Below are positions 4,607-6,143 of a stretch of 6,143 nucleotides of DNA, one piece after another. The stretch covers positions 1 to 6,143 of the forward strand of contig JAITUO010000207.1 in the NCBI GenBank assembly GCA_031286245.1, in the 5' to 3' direction. Position 1 is the first letter of the stretch. The number at the start of each line of letters is the position of its first letter. The notes under the pieces were generated by a model. It saw only the letters and a program-made list of their open reading frames with translations, searched no databases and was not told where the DNA came from. Made by a program: the position numbers and the translations under genes. This DNA comes from Coriobacteriales bacterium (GTDB lineage Bacteria > Actinomycetota > Coriobacteriia > Coriobacteriales > UBA8131).

Positions 4607-6106
4607 ATGGATGTCACTCAACAGAAAAATCTTAGTCTAAAACAATACTTCGGTTATTCGTTCTACAGCTTTGCCTCATTCTTCGGAATGATTACCTTCG
4701 CCTTCTTGAACTATTTCTATCCGGTAATCGGCATGAATTACGTATTGTTCTCCACAGCTTTGTTGGTCGCCCGGATACTCGACTTTATCCTCACTTTATT
4801 CGTTGGCGGGATTATGGAGAAAGTCCCCCTGAAGCTTGGTGGCGGCAAATATCGTCCCTGGTTGTTTATCAGCCAGTTCACCATTTACGCTGGTATGGTT
4901 TTGTTGTTCTCTGACCCGGTACCCGGCAACGATGTAGTCCACTTTATCATCGTCGTGGTCGGCAGCATTCTGGTCAACACTACAATGAGCTTTATCATCA
5001 CAGCGCAATTCGGCATCGTGCCTCAGATGGCTGGTGCCTCAGTCACCGACCGAGTCAATTTGACGACCTGGAACTATCGCTTCATGGTACTTGGCCAGGT
5101 CGGCACCTCAGCTCTGGGTGCCTATGTCTTAGCCTGGATTGGTATGGTGATAGCTCCGCCGCTGAACTATACGGTGATGACTGCTGCCTTTGCCCTGTTC
5201 TATTTCTTAGGTATCGGCGTCTTGCGAGCTACAGCCAAACCATATGATAAACGGGTCGAAGGTATGCCGGGAATGCCGACAGTCAAGGTCTCCGACATGG
5301 TTAAGGCGGTTGCCACCAACAGCCAGCTGTTGATCTACCTGTTAGCTCAGACTTTGATGTTTACCGGTTTGATGGCCATGATGAACATTATGATTTATTA
5401 CTACCAGATCATTGTGCCTTTCACTCATGAGGGGATAACTGTCCAAGATGGTTTTCCAGGGCTGTTTACCATCGGTATGACAGCGACATCGGTTGCGAGT
5501 TTCATCTTCGCCTTATTTGCGCCGATCCTCGGTAACAAGCTCGGAAAAGTCCGGGCGATGTGGATCGGCTGTTTGATCGCTGCTCTATCCGGTGTCTTGA
5601 ACTTCTTCTTCGGTGCCAGTTGGTGGGTACTGTATATCGGTATCTCATTCCTGGGCACGTTCTCTGCTGCTCTTTATTCGGGCTTCGGGGTGAATTATGC
5701 TTTGGACTGCGGAGAGTATGGCCTCTGGAAAACCGGCCAGGACCATCGCCTGGTCATCATGTCAATGACCAACATGCCAATGAAGATCGCTGCTATTGTC
5801 GGTGGTCTGATATTGTATGCTCTCGCTTTCATTGGCTACGATTCAATGGCTGTCTCAATAGCAGCTGACCAGAATGTATTGCCTGCATTTGCCAGTGACT
5901 CCTTCGTCACTGGCTACATGTTCTGTCTGGGAATGGTGCCAGCGATCTTCAACACGCTGGCTGCCCTGCTGATGGCTTTCGCATACAAAATCAAGGATGC
6001 GGATGCCGCTCGTTATGCTGCTGAAAACATGGAGAGGATGGGTGGTATGGGTATGATGCCACCAATGGGCCCGCCTCCAGAAGACGCTCCTCCAATGGAA
6101 GCATGA
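4607..6106 (+). CDS. GPH-family (MelB-like) MFS cation symporter, substrate unknown
   Basis: This 499-residue membrane protein has about 12 hydrophobic segments. The start at 4607 follows AAGGAG (4591-4596) at 10 nt. GPH signatures are ARILDF (55-60) with Asp59, GGGKYRPW (78-85) in the loop after helix 2, DRVNLTTWNYRF (148-159) after helix 4, and DCGEYGLWKTG (367-377) in the loop between helices 10 and 11. By hand alignment to MelB, Asp59 matches the first cation-site aspartate (MelB Asp55), but the second (MelB Asp59) is Thr63. The sugar-binding aspartates (MelB Asp19 and Asp124) appear to be Ser21 and Ile131 or Thr132. The family imports solutes with Na+ or H+; here the cargo is probably not a typical glycoside. 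The C-terminal 25 residues are unusually rich in Met and Pro and probably cytoplasmic. It has its own promoter. Its place next to URO-D-like genes suggests it supplies or exports their substrate or product, which is inference. Confidence 0.9.
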   Translation: MDVTQQKNLSLKQYFGYSFYSFASFFGMITFAFLNYFYPVIGMNYVLFSTALLVARILDFILTLFVGGIMEKVPLKLGGGKYRPWLFISQFTIYAGMVLLFSDPVPGNDVVHFIIVVVGSILVNTTMSFIITAQFGIVPQMAGASVTDRVNLTTWNYRFMVLGQVGTSALGAYVLAWIGMVIAPPLNYTVMTAAFALFYFLGIGVLRATAKPYDKRVEGMPGMPTVKVSDMVKAVATNSQLLIYLLAQTLMFTGLMAMMNIMIYYYQIIVPFTHEGITVQDGFPGLFTIGMTATSVASFIFALFAPILGNKLGKVRAMWIGCLIAALSGVLNFFFGASWWVLYIGISFLGTFSAALYSGFGVNYALDCGEYGLWKTGQDHRLVIMSMTNMPMKIAAIVGGLILYALAFIGYDSMAVSIAADQNVLPAFASDSFVTGYMFCLGMVPAIFNTLAALLMAFAYKIKDADAARYAAENMERMGGMGMMPPMGPPPEDAPPMEA

Positions 6107-6143
6107 ATCAACCAGCTTTTGTTTTAGTCATTAGCAAAACCGG
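6107..6143 (+). other. 3' flank of the transporter gene, cut by window edge
   Basis: CCAGCTTTTG near 6113 and CAAAACCGG at the window end can form an imperfect stem with one mismatch and one bulge. This may be the start of a terminator, but the part that would contain a T-tract lies outside the window. Confidence 0.25.

Overview
The window holds four tandem genes for URO-D-fold proteins of the MtaA/CmuA-like group (relatives of cobalamin/coenzyme M methyltransferases, not true haem-pathway HemE), followed by one 12-helix transporter of the GPH (MelB-like) family. All five genes are on the + strand. The strong AGGAGG-type Shine-Dalgarno sites, the TTGACA-type promoter, the mid-range base composition and the paralogous URO-D-like family point to an anaerobic bacterium of clostridial or similar type (Firmicutes, possibly Eggerthella-like Actinobacteria or Chloroflexi). 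The sequence alone does not settle the lineage.

Layout. Bases 2-691 are the C-terminal two thirds of copy 1, cut by the window edge. Bases 692-864 are a spacer with a 13-bp tandem repeat. Copy 2 (865-1872) and copy 3 (1904-2902) are close paralogues (about 73% identical over the first 300 residues by hand count), 31 bp apart, and end at a textbook intrinsic terminator (2975-3016). After an AT-rich spacer comes copy 4 (3274-4275), much more divergent and apparently a separate transcription unit. A 331-bp intergenic region then carries a good promoter, two palindromes and a leader of about 195 nt before the transporter gene (4607-6106).

How they may work together. In the MtaA family a zinc-bound thiolate accepts or donates a methyl group in exchange with a corrinoid protein. 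All four copies keep the H-x-C part of the zinc motif and an acidic Asp-Asp pair. No corrinoid protein, substrate:corrinoid methyltransferase or corrinoid-reactivating protein is visible, so if this is a methyl-transfer locus its partners lie outside the window. The transporter has the GPH fold signatures but appears to lack the aspartates that bind sugar in MelB, so its cargo is probably not a simple glycoside. A working model, which is inference only, is uptake of a small, perhaps methylated, compound and its processing by a set of specialised URO-D-like enzymes.

The least explained items are the altered third zinc ligand in all four paralogues, the 13-bp repeat array, the non-MelB-like binding residues and Met/Pro-rich tail of the transporter, and the transporter leader with a start-stop mini-ORF.
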